The position numbers and the translations under genes were made by a program. Under the pieces are notes generated by a model. It saw nothing but the letters and a program-made list of their open reading frames with translations. It did not search any database and had not been told where the DNA came from. Source: JAGOEX01 sp964630905 (GTDB lineage: Bacteria; UBP6; UBA1177). Taken from it: a stretch of DNA of 64,000 bases. Shown piece by piece: positions 8,737 to 17,607 of the stretch; within the stretch, counting starts at the first letter, position 1; each line of letters starts with the position of its first letter. The stretch is taken from the NCBI GenBank assembly GCA_964630905.1, contig CAZVWR010000009.1, positions 1-64,000 of the forward strand. Reading direction: 5' to 3'.

Positions 8737-8804
8737 CCCCGGTTTTTAATTAGATTTCACACAAACACTAATATTCTGCTCTAATTAAGAAAAAATTCAA
8801 GTAA
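8737..8804. repeat. Duplicated promoter block, copy 2
   Basis: Upstream of the lipoprotein gene starting at 8730. It matches 5392-5459 along its whole length apart from scattered substitutions and two one-base gaps; an 18-base core TATTCTGCTCTAATTA-type stretch is nearly invariant. Confidence 0.8.
8771..8800 (-). promoter_or_regulatory. Promoter inside duplicated block, copy 2
   Basis: TTGAAT (8795-8800) and GAATAT (8771-8776) on the minus strand with an 18-base spacer, identical in arrangement to copy 1. It would drive the genes at 7159-8730 and 5514-7139. Confidence 0.55.
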
Positions 8805-8809
8805 AGTTG

Positions 8810-9646
8810 TTATTTCAATCGTTTTAAAAACAATTCAACTGCCTGTGAAACTCCTGAATTTTTGTGGTCAGCGACTGTTGTGTATGTTTTTTTGAGTTTT
8901 TCGGGAGCATTTGCGACAACAAACGGATGTCCAACTGTTTCAAGCATTTCGGCATCGTTGAAATCGTTCCCGATTCCTGCGGTATTTTCCATATGAACAC
9001 CAAGTTTTGAGCACAGACTTTTTATTGCATTCCCTTTTGATACATTTTTTGGATAAACTTCTATCCACATGGTTTTGCCGTCAAGGGGTGAAGTACTCCG
9101 TATAATCTTAAGATCTTTAAGCTTTTCAGTAATTTCCTTCAAAAGGTCTTCGTCGTTATCAACAATTCCGATCAACTGACAGCTCGGTCTGAAAACTTTG
9201 AAATCATAATCCCTGATACGGTAATAACCTCTGTAGAATTTGTGTCGTCTGATAACATCGGGATGAGGTCTGTGATAAATGAATGAGTCGTATTTATGAT
9301 TTTCCGGAACTTCGTGAAGAACCATAAAATCCATTTTGTAGCTTCTTAAAACTTCAGCCGCAAATTCAGTTTCATGCGGCTCAAGATTAAATTCTTCAAG
9401 GATCTCCTCACTTGGCCAGCACTGAGTTATACAGCCCGTCGAGCAGATGAGATAATCTATCGGAAAATCTTTTTTTATCACCTTGCGGGCTGAAAAAGGA
9501 GATCTTCCGGTTGCAATAACTCTCAGTATATTCAAATCATTAAGCCGCTTTAAAGAATTGATATCAGTACTTGAAATATTGCCGTATTTATCAGCAAGAG
9601 TCCCGTCAAGATCACAGAAAAAAACTCCGGAATATGGATGTTTCAT
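8810..9646 (-). CDS. Cof-type HAD-superfamily phosphatase
   Basis: 278 aa, typical of Cof/YbjI-type (class IIB) HAD hydrolases that remove phosphate from small phosphorylated metabolites. Motif I is FFCDLDGTLAD near residues 10-19, motif II is IATGRS, motif III Lys is in SKGNAIKSL, and motif IV is GIGNDFNDAEML. The central cap region is of the alpha/beta type. Its start overlaps the acpS stop by four bases, making it the last gene of the leuS-to-acpS series. Substrate unknown; sugar phosphates or pyridoxal phosphate are common for the family. Confidence 0.85.
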   Translation of the reverse strand: MKHPYSGVFFCDLDGTLADKYGNISSTDINSLKRLNDLNILRVIATGRSPFSARKVIKKDFPIDYLICSTGCITQCWPSEEILEEFNLEPHETEFAAEVLRSYKMDFMVLHEVPENHKYDSFIYHRPHPDVIRRHKFYRGYYRIRDYDFKVFRPSCQLIGIVDNDEDLLKEITEKLKDLKIIRSTSPLDGKTMWIEVYPKNVSKGNAIKSLCSKLGVHMENTAGIGNDFNDAEMLETVGHPFVVANAPEKLKKTYTTVADHKNSGVSQAVELFLKRLK

Positions 9647-9972
9647 AATTTTTCCCAGATGACAACTGCGGTTGCAAATTTTCTTTCGTGGCTGATCGAG
9701 AGGTGGAAGATTCCGGCGTGAGGGACATTTTCAAAATGGGGTTTGCCGTTTTCGTTATGAATGATATTTATGTCAGTAAATTCAATGGTTTTGTCATCAA
9801 GTGCCTTGACGAGTGCCTCTTTTGCCGCCCAGAATCCTGCGATCCTTTCAAGCGGATCTTTAAATTTTCCAATGTATTCAAGATCTTTAAGGGATAAAAA
9901 CCTTTTCCATAGATCGGGCTTATCTTTCAACCGTTCAATTTCAACAATGTCTGTTCCAATGCCTGCGATCAA
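9643..9972 (-). CDS. acpS: Holo-[acyl-carrier-protein] synthase
   Basis: Transfers 4'-phosphopantetheine from CoA to the serine of apo-ACP, activating it for fatty acid synthesis. 109 aa, slightly short for the family. The N-terminal Mg-binding motif is GIGTDIVEIERL (Asp-8), and the second conserved motif is FWAAKEALVKAL, containing the catalytic Glu. LSISHERKFATAVV near the C-terminus matches the family HDG/SH region. It overlaps glmM upstream and the HAD gene downstream by four bases each, so all three should be translated from one message. Confidence 0.95.
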   Translation of the reverse strand: MIAGIGTDIVEIERLKDKPDLWKRFLSLKDLEYIGKFKDPLERIAGFWAAKEALVKALDDKTIEFTDINIIHNENGKPHFENVPHAGIFHLSISHERKFATAVVIWEKL

Positions 9973-11309
9973 AACTGCCTCTTGACAAATTCAGCAATAT
10001 TTTCAACTGCTTTTTTAACTTTTTCCATGTCCGGGCCTTCCGCCATCACACGAAGAACAGGCTCGGTTCCGCTGTAACGTATAAGCATTCTGCCGCTGTC
10101 AAGTCCGCTTTCCTCTTTTTCAATGAGTTCAGCAAGTCCTTTAATTGATTCAAGCGGCTTTTTTTCACTCACTTTCACTTTTGTCATGAACTGCGGAAAA
10201 AGCTCAATATCTGCGGCCAGTTCTGACAGTTTTTTCTTTGTTGAGTTCATAACTGCAAGGATCATTAAAGAAGCAAGAATTCCATCCCCTGTCGGATTAA
10301 TGTCAGCAAGAATAATGTGTCCGCTGTTCTCTCCGCCAAGAGATGAACCGGTTTCCTTAATTTTCTCGTAAACATATCTGTCACCGACATTTGTTCTTAG
10401 AAGTTTAATACCTTCATCTTTTAAAAACTTTTCAAGACCTGCATTGCTCATAACTGTCGTGACAACGGTGTTATTTTTTAACATCCCGTTATTTTTAAGG
10501 TATCTGGCAAAAATGCCGATCAGTTTATCTCCGTCAACAATATTTCCCAGCTCATCAATTGTTATAAGCCGGTCAGCGTCGCCGTCATAAGTGATTCCGA
10601 TGTCACAATGTTTTTCCACCACAGTTTTTGACATTATTTCAGGATGAAGCGCTCCGCAGTTGTCATTAATGTTGTATCCGTCAGGATCTTTTGAAAAGGA
10701 ATGCGGCGTAATTCCTTCAATGTTTTTAAAGAGTTCATTGGCAACTTCAGATGCGGCACCATTTGCACAGTCAACACAAATTTTAAATGAACATCCGTTT
10801 AAACTTTTAGAAAAAATCGCCATCAGTCTTTTAATATACTCTGCATAAGAGTTTGTTTTTACGGTATATTTGCCGACAGTTCCGTCACCTGCCGGGTTAT
10901 CAAAGAATATTTGCTCAATCTCTAACTCCTCTTCATCGTTGAGCTTCTCACCTTTTGAATTGAATATTTTTATGCCGTTATCGTGATATGGATTGTGGCT
11001 TGCAGAAATCACTATGCCAAAATTACAGCGATTGTTCCTTACATAATCACTCACAAGTGGTGTCGGAACAACACCGAGAACTGTGACATTCCCTCCCGCA
11101 CTCATAATTCCGGCCGAAACAGCATTTACAAGCATTGGCGAGGAAATTCTGGGGTCCATACCTATTGCGGCACTCATTCCAGAGCCGGTATTTCTTGAAA
11201 AATAGCGGGTTATGGCTTTTCCAATTATTACGGCTGTTTCAGGTAACAAAGGATAAACATTGGCTTTTCCCCTTATCCCGTCAGTTCCGAACAGTTTTTT
11301 TTCAGTCAT
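9969..11309 (-). CDS. glmM: Phosphoglucosamine mutase
   Basis: Interconverts glucosamine-6-phosphate and glucosamine-1-phosphate, feeding UDP-GlcNAc synthesis for peptidoglycan and lipopolysaccharide. 446 aa, full length. It begins KLFGTDGIRGKAN; the phosphoserine loop is ISASHNPYHDNGIKIF; the metal-binding loop is DGDADR; the sugar-binding loop is GGENSGH; and the phosphate-binding loop is RYSGTEPVLRVM near the C-terminus. It overlaps the cdaR-like gene upstream by eight bases. The cdaA-cdaR-glmM order is the conserved c-di-AMP operon known best from Firmicutes, where GlmM binds CdaA and restrains it. Confidence 0.97.
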   Translation of the reverse strand: MTEKKLFGTDGIRGKANVYPLLPETAVIIGKAITRYFSRNTGSGMSAAIGMDPRISSPMLVNAVSAGIMSAGGNVTVLGVVPTPLVSDYVRNNRCNFGIVISASHNPYHDNGIKIFNSKGEKLNDEEELEIEQIFFDNPAGDGTVGKYTVKTNSYAEYIKRLMAIFSKSLNGCSFKICVDCANGAASEVANELFKNIEGITPHSFSKDPDGYNINDNCGALHPEIMSKTVVEKHCDIGITYDGDADRLITIDELGNIVDGDKLIGIFARYLKNNGMLKNNTVVTTVMSNAGLEKFLKDEGIKLLRTNVGDRYVYEKIKETGSSLGGENSGHIILADINPTGDGILASLMILAVMNSTKKKLSELAADIELFPQFMTKVKVSEKKPLESIKGLAELIEKEESGLDSGRMLIRYSGTEPVLRVMAEGPDMEKVKKAVENIAEFVKRQF

Positions 11310-12024
11310 TTTTCACCTTTTTTTCTTTTATTCCGGCATCATTTCTTATCTCGTCGGTATCAGTTTTTTTCATCTCTTTTTCAAGCGTTATTGAAACTGT
11401 TGCCTTATCAGTTTCAACAGTTGAAATATATATTGAAGGGAGAACCAGTTTCAATTCTTTTTCGAAAGATCCTTTTATAGAACCGAGAACAATTTTTTCA
11501 GTAGTTACGGAATCTATCTCTTCTATCTCCTTTTCAGGACCCGCAATGGTAACTTTCTTAGGTGTGACTTTGTATCCTGTGAACTTGAATCCTGAAGGGG
11601 GCTGACCGTCAAGCCAGGGCTCAATTTTCACTTTCTTTTCTATCTTTTTTACCGTTCTGATTATTATTTCGGAAGGAAATATCTTTTCAACATTCAAGTT
11701 CCCGGCAAAAGTCATCATCTTTGCATCAAGAAGCCGGGTGAATTTCCCGGGTTTTTTTGCGGCGATGTCAAGATTGATCACAAGATCTTTCTCTTTGATC
11801 TTTACAAAATCGAAGATACTTCCCGAAAGCTTGACCTGTATCTGGTCAACAGGTTCTGAAACGATCACCTGGTCTTTGGAATATATTAAATTGATCTTCA
11901 CCTGATAGTCTCTTGTTTCCTGGTTTCTGCTGATCGAAAACGTCCACAGGATCAAAGTGAGCAGAACTGCAAGGAGCTTTTCTGAAGAATACTGTGTGAA
12001 AAAGTTCTTTATTGCTTCTTTCAT
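11302..12024 (-). CDS. cdaR: YbbR-domain regulator of diadenylate cyclase (CdaR-like)
   Basis: 240 aa with one N-terminal membrane helix (about residues 15-32, LLAVLLTLILWTFSI), followed by extracytoplasmic YbbR-type beta domains. A central stretch (PSGFKFTGYKVTPKKVTIAGPEKEI split across about 165-190) is typical of YbbR repeats. In CdaA-type operons this protein sits in the membrane with CdaA and modulates its activity. The short C-terminal tail is Lys/Asp-rich. It overlaps cdaA by four bases and glmM by eight. Fewer YbbR repeats are present than in the Bacillus protein. Confidence 0.85.
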   Translation of the reverse strand: MKEAIKNFFTQYSSEKLLAVLLTLILWTFSISRNQETRDYQVKINLIYSKDQVIVSEPVDQIQVKLSGSIFDFVKIKEKDLVINLDIAAKKPGKFTRLLDAKMMTFAGNLNVEKIFPSEIIIRTVKKIEKKVKIEPWLDGQPPSGFKFTGYKVTPKKVTIAGPEKEIEEIDSVTTEKIVLGSIKGSFEKELKLVLPSIYISTVETDKATVSITLEKEMKKTDTDEIRNDAGIKEKKVKND

Positions 12025-12821
12025 TTTTTCTCCTTCACAAGATGGGCGATGAGTACTTTTCTGACAATATCACGGCTCATATTCCTTGTGATCTTACCTT
12101 TTTTAAGCATTGAGATCTGTCCCCGCTCTTCACTGACTACAAAAACAATGCAGTCAACGGCTTCACTTATTCCGTATGCCGCACGGTGCCGTGTTCCGAA
12201 ATTCGGGTCGATGTCAGGATTTGTGCTCAGCGGGAGAACGGCACTTGCAAGAGATATCCTTCCGTCTTTTATTATTACTGCTCCGTCATGAAGAGGTGAA
12301 CTTTTCTTAAATATTGTAAGCAGAAGTTCCTTTTTAACGCTGGCGTCGATCTTTACACCGCCGGAAACGAACGATTCGGGATTCCCTTTCTGTGCAATGA
12401 CGATCAAAGAACCTTCTGAAATTGATGCAAGATACCATAATGATTCTGTTATTTCATCAACAATAAAAAGGCTGTCCTTCTTTTTTCCCGAGCCTTTAAA
12501 AATGTCAAAGAATTCAAATCCTGAAAGAATTGTTCTGATCTCTTCGTGGAAAAGGATGATTATTATGATAAAAAAGTTTGCAAAAAGACCGTTAAGGAGC
12601 CATTCGGTGGTTTTGAGTCCAACCAGATTTCCCAGAAAGTAAATGAAAAGAAGGACAAGGAACCCTGACAATATCTGCATCGATTTTGTCCCTTTTACAA
12701 GAACAAGTAACCGGTAGATAATAAAAAAGACGATCATCAGGTCAATCACCCGTATCACCATTACCGCCGGTGAACCGCCCCAGATCGCCTGCCAGTAGGC
12801 CCCTGAATAGTTTAATAACAT
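12021..12821 (-). CDS. cdaA: Diadenylate cyclase CdaA
   Basis: Makes cyclic di-AMP from two ATP at the membrane. 266 aa, the usual size. Three N-terminal membrane helices lie within about residues 20-100, followed by the DAC catalytic domain. The hallmark motifs LHDGAVII (DGA) and GTRHRAAYGI (RHR) are both intact, so the enzyme should be active. It overlaps folP upstream by ten bases and cdaR downstream by four. c-di-AMP is linked elsewhere to potassium and turgor control and cell-wall homeostasis, which fits the company of glmM. Confidence 0.95.
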   Translation of the reverse strand: MLLNYSGAYWQAIWGGSPAVMVIRVIDLMIVFFIIYRLLVLVKGTKSMQILSGFLVLLFIYFLGNLVGLKTTEWLLNGLFANFFIIIIILFHEEIRTILSGFEFFDIFKGSGKKKDSLFIVDEITESLWYLASISEGSLIVIAQKGNPESFVSGGVKIDASVKKELLLTIFKKSSPLHDGAVIIKDGRISLASAVLPLSTNPDIDPNFGTRHRAAYGISEAVDCIVFVVSEERGQISMLKKGKITRNMSRDIVRKVLIAHLVKEKK

Positions 12822-14008
12822 TTTATATCCCTCATTGCATTATGAACAGCCACACAGTCTTTTGCTTCCTTTATATCGTGAACTCTGATTATTGCAGTCC
12901 CTTTTTCAAGCAGTTTCGTGTTGAGCGCTACTGTTCCGGCGATCCTCTCAAGCGGATCTTTTCTTCCGGTAATATGCCCTATCATGCTTTTTCTGCTCAC
13001 TCCGGCAAGTAGAGGCATGGCAAATGAATGGAAAACCTCAAGGTGTTTTATAATTGCGATATTGTGGTTGAGCTCTTTTCCAAAACCGATTCCCGGATCT
13101 AATATGATGTTACTTTCGCTGACTCCTTTTGAAATTGCTGATTCTATGGAATTATTCAGAGTATACAGCATTTCAGTGAAAAGATCATCATAAAACGGAT
13201 TGTTCTGCATAGTTTTGGGAGTTCCTTTCATATGCATTATCACAACAGGAACTTTTCTTTCAGCAGCAATGGCGGCCATATTTTGATCAAAAGTAAGTCC
13301 GCTGATATCATTCACTATATCAGCTCCTGCATCAAGAGCCGATATTGCAACTTTGCTTTTTGTGGTATCGATCGATATTACAATCGAGGAAAATTTTTCT
13401 CTGATCGCTTTTATTACAGGGACAACTCTCTTTATTTCTTCACTTTCTTCAACAGTTGCCGCTCCATGACGGGTTGATTCTCCACCGATATCGATAATGT
13501 CCGCTCCGGCAAGGATCATTTTTTCTGCATGAGAAACTGCATTTTCAAATTTTGCAAATTTACCTCCGTCTGAGAATGAATCGGGAGTGACATTGAGAAT
13601 TCCCATTATCAAAGGACTCTGTGTATTTAATTTCTCTGATGAAAATGAGAACCACGGAGGTTTGTTTCCAATCATTTTTTCAATTTTTTCAGCGACTTCA
13701 GGCAATTTCCAGCATTGACATCTGAATTTCTCAAGTAAAGCCGGCAGGCGGTCTTCTCTTACTGAAAAGATCAGATCGGCCTTCGGATTTGAACAATTCA
13801 CTGAATATGCAGGAACGGCTGCTTCTCCGCCAAGAGAGAGAACATGCTGTTTAACAACATTGGCGGCTGGAGTGGAAATATCTGATATCATGAAGCTTTT
13901 CATTTTAAAACGGTCTTTCATTATAGATGTTCCGCTGTTTGAAACTTGAAGCTTTCTCATAAGTTCAGCGTATTCTTCATTTACAACATCAAATGGGAAG
14001 ACCTGCAA
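12812..14008 (-). CDS. folP: Dihydropteroate synthase with N-terminal extension
   Basis: Condenses 6-hydroxymethyl-dihydropterin pyrophosphate with p-aminobenzoate in folate synthesis. The TIM-barrel domain begins near residue 132 with the signature IMGILNVTPDSFSDGGKF, followed by DIGGESTRHG and later DPGIGFGKELNHN. At 398 aa it is about 120 residues longer than E. coli FolP. The extra N-terminal domain (about 1-120) is not a pterin-pathway enzyme I recognise, although extensions of this kind occur in some other bacterial DHPS proteins. pabA, pabB and pabC, supplying its substrate, are also in this window. Overlaps cdaA by ten bases. Confidence 0.93.
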   Translation of the reverse strand: MQVFPFDVVNEEYAELMRKLQVSNSGTSIMKDRFKMKSFMISDISTPAANVVKQHVLSLGGEAAVPAYSVNCSNPKADLIFSVREDRLPALLEKFRCQCWKLPEVAEKIEKMIGNKPPWFSFSSEKLNTQSPLIMGILNVTPDSFSDGGKFAKFENAVSHAEKMILAGADIIDIGGESTRHGAATVEESEEIKRVVPVIKAIREKFSSIVISIDTTKSKVAISALDAGADIVNDISGLTFDQNMAAIAAERKVPVVIMHMKGTPKTMQNNPFYDDLFTEMLYTLNNSIESAISKGVSESNIILDPGIGFGKELNHNIAIIKHLEVFHSFAMPLLAGVSRKSMIGHITGRKDPLERIAGTVALNTKLLEKGTAIIRVHDIKEAKDCVAVHNAMRDIKCY

Positions 14009-14019
14009 AATTCCGCTCC

Positions 14020-15039
14020 TTAAAAATATTCAGCCATGAACTGTTCGATCTCGATCGTTGTTTCGGTGGTATTAACCCCGTACGCCCCTTTCATTCCAAG
14101 TTCTATATCCGACAGTTTCTTTAATGCTTTCAACAATGTAATGTTTTTATATTTTCCTGCGATGTTCACTGCATTGTTCTTAAGATAGAAAAGTCTGTTC
14201 TTTGTCAGGTATGAAAAAAATTCGTTCCCCCTGTTCTCCTTGAGCAGTATCCTTCCTTTCATCAAAGCCCTGAAATGTTTAAAGAACATTGAAATTATCA
14301 AAGGATTTACTTTGTAGTCACCTTCTGTAACAAGGGTTTCCCTGTAAAGTTTCACCGCCTGCGGAACCATTCCGGCTGAGAGAAGGTCCATAATGCGGAA
14401 TATCACCTGTTCGCTCAGTCCGTTGAGTATTTCATCAGCACTTTCATAACTTATGTATTCAAGACCTTTCACCGATGCAAACAGCTTGATCTTCTCAATT
14501 TCGGAATGGATGTAGAACATATCCTGATTTTCGATGTTGAGAAAGAATGAGATAAGTCTTTCGTCAGCAGAGAAAGGCTTGAATTCCGATATTACGAAAC
14601 TTCTAAGCTCATTGGCTGAAGGGATGGAGACAGGATGATATATTCTATCCATTTTCTGCAATGATTTAAAGAACTTAGTCCTTTTGTCCATCTCTGTTAC
14701 AAAGACTATGAGAAAATTCAGCGGCTCGCAGTTATCAATATAAGATTCAAGCATGTCCCTTTCCTTGTCGTTCAGCTTTTCGGCAAGCTCAAGAACAACG
14801 ATCTTCTGTGAACAGAAAAAACCGATCTCGCGTGCAGTATTAACAGCTTCCTGTACCACATTCTTCCCGTCGTTCATATCAAGAAAAAAGAGGTCTGCCC
14901 CGTTCTTTTGTGCGGTATATTCACGAAGTTCCTCTTTCATTTTTCTGATGATGTATCTTTCGGCGGAGTGAATGAAGAATATTCCGCCGTTATTGTCAAA
15001 CGGTACAAGATCTTTTATGGACGGTGGAAACTTTTTCAT
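14020..15039 (-). CDS. holA: DNA polymerase III delta subunit
   Basis: Clamp-loader subunit that opens the beta sliding clamp. 339 aa, normal length. The overall pattern fits HolA: an N-terminal Rossmann-like region with FLDMNDGKN and a beta-strand-rich stretch ending LNFLIVFVTEMDKRTKFFKSL, then a helical collar domain with ITLLKALKKLSDIELGMKG near the C-terminus (the family L..ld...K). There is no Walker A motif, as expected for delta. It is located two bases after leuS and 11 before folP. holA next to leuS is a common bacterial pairing. Confidence 0.88.
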   Translation of the reverse strand: MKKFPPSIKDLVPFDNNGGIFFIHSAERYIIRKMKEELREYTAQKNGADLFFLDMNDGKNVVQEAVNTAREIGFFCSQKIVVLELAEKLNDKERDMLESYIDNCEPLNFLIVFVTEMDKRTKFFKSLQKMDRIYHPVSIPSANELRSFVISEFKPFSADERLISFFLNIENQDMFYIHSEIEKIKLFASVKGLEYISYESADEILNGLSEQVIFRIMDLLSAGMVPQAVKLYRETLVTEGDYKVNPLIISMFFKHFRALMKGRILLKENRGNEFFSYLTKNRLFYLKNNAVNIAGKYKNITLLKALKKLSDIELGMKGAYGVNTTETTIEIEQFMAEYF

Positions 15040-15041
15040 AA

Positions 15042-17588
15042 TTATCCGACAATGTTTATCAGTTTTCCGGGAACATAAACTATTTTCTTTATTTCACCAC
15101 TGTTTAAAAATTTTGAGTAATCTTTGGATCTTACTGTTTTTTCAACATCTTCCTTCGTTGCGTCTGCACTGAATGTTATTCTGTCCCTGAGCTTTCCGTT
15201 GACCTGAACGATAACGAGTATTTCATCTTTGATAAGAGCCGATTCATCCGGTTCAGGGAAATGGGATTCAGACAGAAGTTTCATTCCGCATGTTTGTGCA
15301 AGCTCTTCAGTGATGTGAGGTGCGAATGGATTTAAAAGGTGGATCAGATTCTTCAACGCTTCGCCGAGAATATTGTTCTGCTCTTCATTTTCAGGTTTGA
15401 ACTTATAACAACTGTTCAGAAGTTCCATAATTGCACTTATTGCAGTGTTGAAATGAAACCGCTGTATCTCGTCAGTCACTTTTTTAATTGTTTCGTGAGT
15501 TTTGTTCCAGAGTTCTTTTCCTTCACCCTCAGCTTTATCAACCTTTTTACTGGTTTTAACAAGTTCAGCGTTCTGGTTTACGATGTTCCAGACCCTGATA
15601 ATAAAACGGCTGCACCCTTCAACTCCGTCTTCGGACCATTCAAGATCTTTTTCGGGCGGAGCGGCAAAAAGGACAAAAAGACGGGCGGTATCGGCACCGT
15701 ATTTTTCGATGAGCCGCACAGGATCGACAACATTTTTCTTTGATTTGCTCATTTTTTCGACCCTGCCGATCTTCACGGGAGTGTCGTTCTTCTTCTCAAA
15801 ATACGATCCGTCTTTTGAATATACTTCTTCCGGGTATAAGTATCCAACTCCATTGTGATAAGTCTCCATGCAGACCATCCCTTGTGTGAGCAGGTTCTTA
15901 ACCGGTTCCCTGAAGCTTACATATCCGAGATCGGCAAGCACTTTCGTAAAAAAACGGGTGTAGAGAAGGTGCATTACAGCGTGTTCAACTCCGCCGATAT
16001 ACTGATCAACCGGCATTGCACGGTCAACTTCTGCTTTTGAGAAGGGTTCATTCACGCTTTTCGGATCGCAGTATTTCATGTGATACCAGGAACTTTCAAC
16101 AAATGTGTCCATTGTGTCGGTCTCTCTTCTTGCCTTTCCACCACATTCAGGACAGACAGTTTCATAGAATTCAGGCATATCCTTCAAAGGGCTTGTCGCA
16201 CCGGAAAATGCAACATTTTCAGGAAGTCTCACAGGAAGGTTTTCAATTTTTTCAGGAACAGTTCCGCATTTATCGCAGTATATGACAGGAATAGGAGTTC
16301 CCCAGTATCTCTGACGGCTTATTCCCCAGTCACGGAGACGGTAATTGATCCCTGTCCTGCCCTTTCCGTCCCTAATCAGATGGTCGCTTACAGCTTTTTT
16401 CCCTTCTGTTGAGGTAATGCCGTTGAAAATACCGCTGTTCACCATGATTCCCGGTTCAGTGTAAGCCGCTTCAAGAGGAATTGTCAGTTCGCCGCTTTCC
16501 GGCTGAATTACGATCTGAACCGGCAGTCCGTATTTCCGAGCAAATTCAAAATCTCTCTGATCGTGTGCAGGAACCGCCATTACGACACCTGTTCCGTAAT
16601 CGGCAAGAACGAAATTTGCAAAATAAAGCGGAACCTTCCTTCCGTCAACAGGATGGATCAGGTTGTATCCTGTGAAAAACCCTTTCTTTTCGTAATCATC
16701 ATCTCTTGTCTCAAGATGGAGTTTTTTTACTTCGTTAATGAAATCCTTCATCTCATGAGGGTTTTCTGTGTTCTCGACAAAGAACTGTGCCATTTCGTGC
16801 TCAACAGCCATGCTTGCAAATGTCACTCCCATCAGAGTATCAGGCCTGGTAGTGAAAACTGTGACAGTTTTATCTGTCCCTTCAAGTTGAAAGTCGATAT
16901 ATGTGCCGGTGCTTCTTCCTATCCAGTTTCTCTGCATCTCCTTTACATGATCAGGCCATCCGGGAAGTTCATCAAGGGAGTCAAGAAGTTCTCCGGCGTA
17001 ATCGGTAATCTTGAAATACCACTGCTCGATCTTTTTCTTCTCAACTTCACAACCGTGCCGCCAGCAGGTTCCGTCTTCCACCTGTTCATTTGCAAGAACC
17101 GTATTGCACTGCGGACACCAGTTCACTTCGCTGTTCTTTTTATAGACCAGCCCTTTGTTGAGCATTTCAATAAAAAAACGCTGTTCCCATTTGTAGTAAT
17201 CGGGGGAACATGTTGCGATCTCCCTGTCCCAGTCGTATGAGAATCCGAGCTGAAAAAACCGTTCTCTCATATTGTCAATGTTGCTGTATGTCCATTTGGC
17301 AGGAGGGATCCCGTTCTCAATAGCGGCATTTTCCGCCGGAAGTCCGAAAGCATCCCATCCCATCGGGTGAAGCACATCATATCCTTTTCTGAAGTAATAT
17401 CTTGAGACCACATCACCGATTGAATAGTTTCTGACATGTCCCATATGGAGTTTTCCTGAAGGGTATGGGAACATTTCAAGCATATAATATTTCGGTTTAC
17501 CTGACTGAACCCCCTTGTATTTAAAATTGTCGGAAGTTCTCCATTTTTTCTGCCAAACGGGCTCAATTACAGAATGATCATAAAACAT
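15042..17588 (-). CDS. leuS: Leucyl-tRNA synthetase
   Basis: Class I synthetase charging tRNA-Leu. I take the ATG at 17588 (848 aa) because it has a strong GGAGG ribosome site nine bases upstream and gives the conserved beginning FYDHSVIEPVWQKKW. A longer in-frame reading from 17624 would overlap the previous gene and lacks such a site. The HIGH-type motif is PYPSGKLHMGHVRNYSIGD, the editing domain has TTRPDTLMG, and the KMSKS loop is VEKMSKSKKNVVDP. Zn-type Cys pairs (WCPQC; VCPECGG) are present. The C-terminal domain ends IVYVPGKLINIVG, typical of bacterial LeuRS. Intact and full length. Confidence 0.97.
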   Translation of the reverse strand: MFYDHSVIEPVWQKKWRTSDNFKYKGVQSGKPKYYMLEMFPYPSGKLHMGHVRNYSIGDVVSRYYFRKGYDVLHPMGWDAFGLPAENAAIENGIPPAKWTYSNIDNMRERFFQLGFSYDWDREIATCSPDYYKWEQRFFIEMLNKGLVYKKNSEVNWCPQCNTVLANEQVEDGTCWRHGCEVEKKKIEQWYFKITDYAGELLDSLDELPGWPDHVKEMQRNWIGRSTGTYIDFQLEGTDKTVTVFTTRPDTLMGVTFASMAVEHEMAQFFVENTENPHEMKDFINEVKKLHLETRDDDYEKKGFFTGYNLIHPVDGRKVPLYFANFVLADYGTGVVMAVPAHDQRDFEFARKYGLPVQIVIQPESGELTIPLEAAYTEPGIMVNSGIFNGITSTEGKKAVSDHLIRDGKGRTGINYRLRDWGISRQRYWGTPIPVIYCDKCGTVPEKIENLPVRLPENVAFSGATSPLKDMPEFYETVCPECGGKARRETDTMDTFVESSWYHMKYCDPKSVNEPFSKAEVDRAMPVDQYIGGVEHAVMHLLYTRFFTKVLADLGYVSFREPVKNLLTQGMVCMETYHNGVGYLYPEEVYSKDGSYFEKKNDTPVKIGRVEKMSKSKKNVVDPVRLIEKYGADTARLFVLFAAPPEKDLEWSEDGVEGCSRFIIRVWNIVNQNAELVKTSKKVDKAEGEGKELWNKTHETIKKVTDEIQRFHFNTAISAIMELLNSCYKFKPENEEQNNILGEALKNLIHLLNPFAPHITEELAQTCGMKLLSESHFPEPDESALIKDEILVIVQVNGKLRDRITFSADATKEDVEKTVRSKDYSKFLNSGEIKKIVYVPGKLINIVG

Positions 17589-17592
17589 TTTT

Positions 17593-17597
17593 CCTCC
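17593..17597 (-). promoter_or_regulatory. Ribosome binding site deciding the leuS start
   Basis: GGAGG on the minus strand, spaced for the ATG at 17588 and not for the longer in-frame start at 17624. Confidence 0.8.
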
Positions 17598-17607
17598 GGA
17601 ATGAGAT

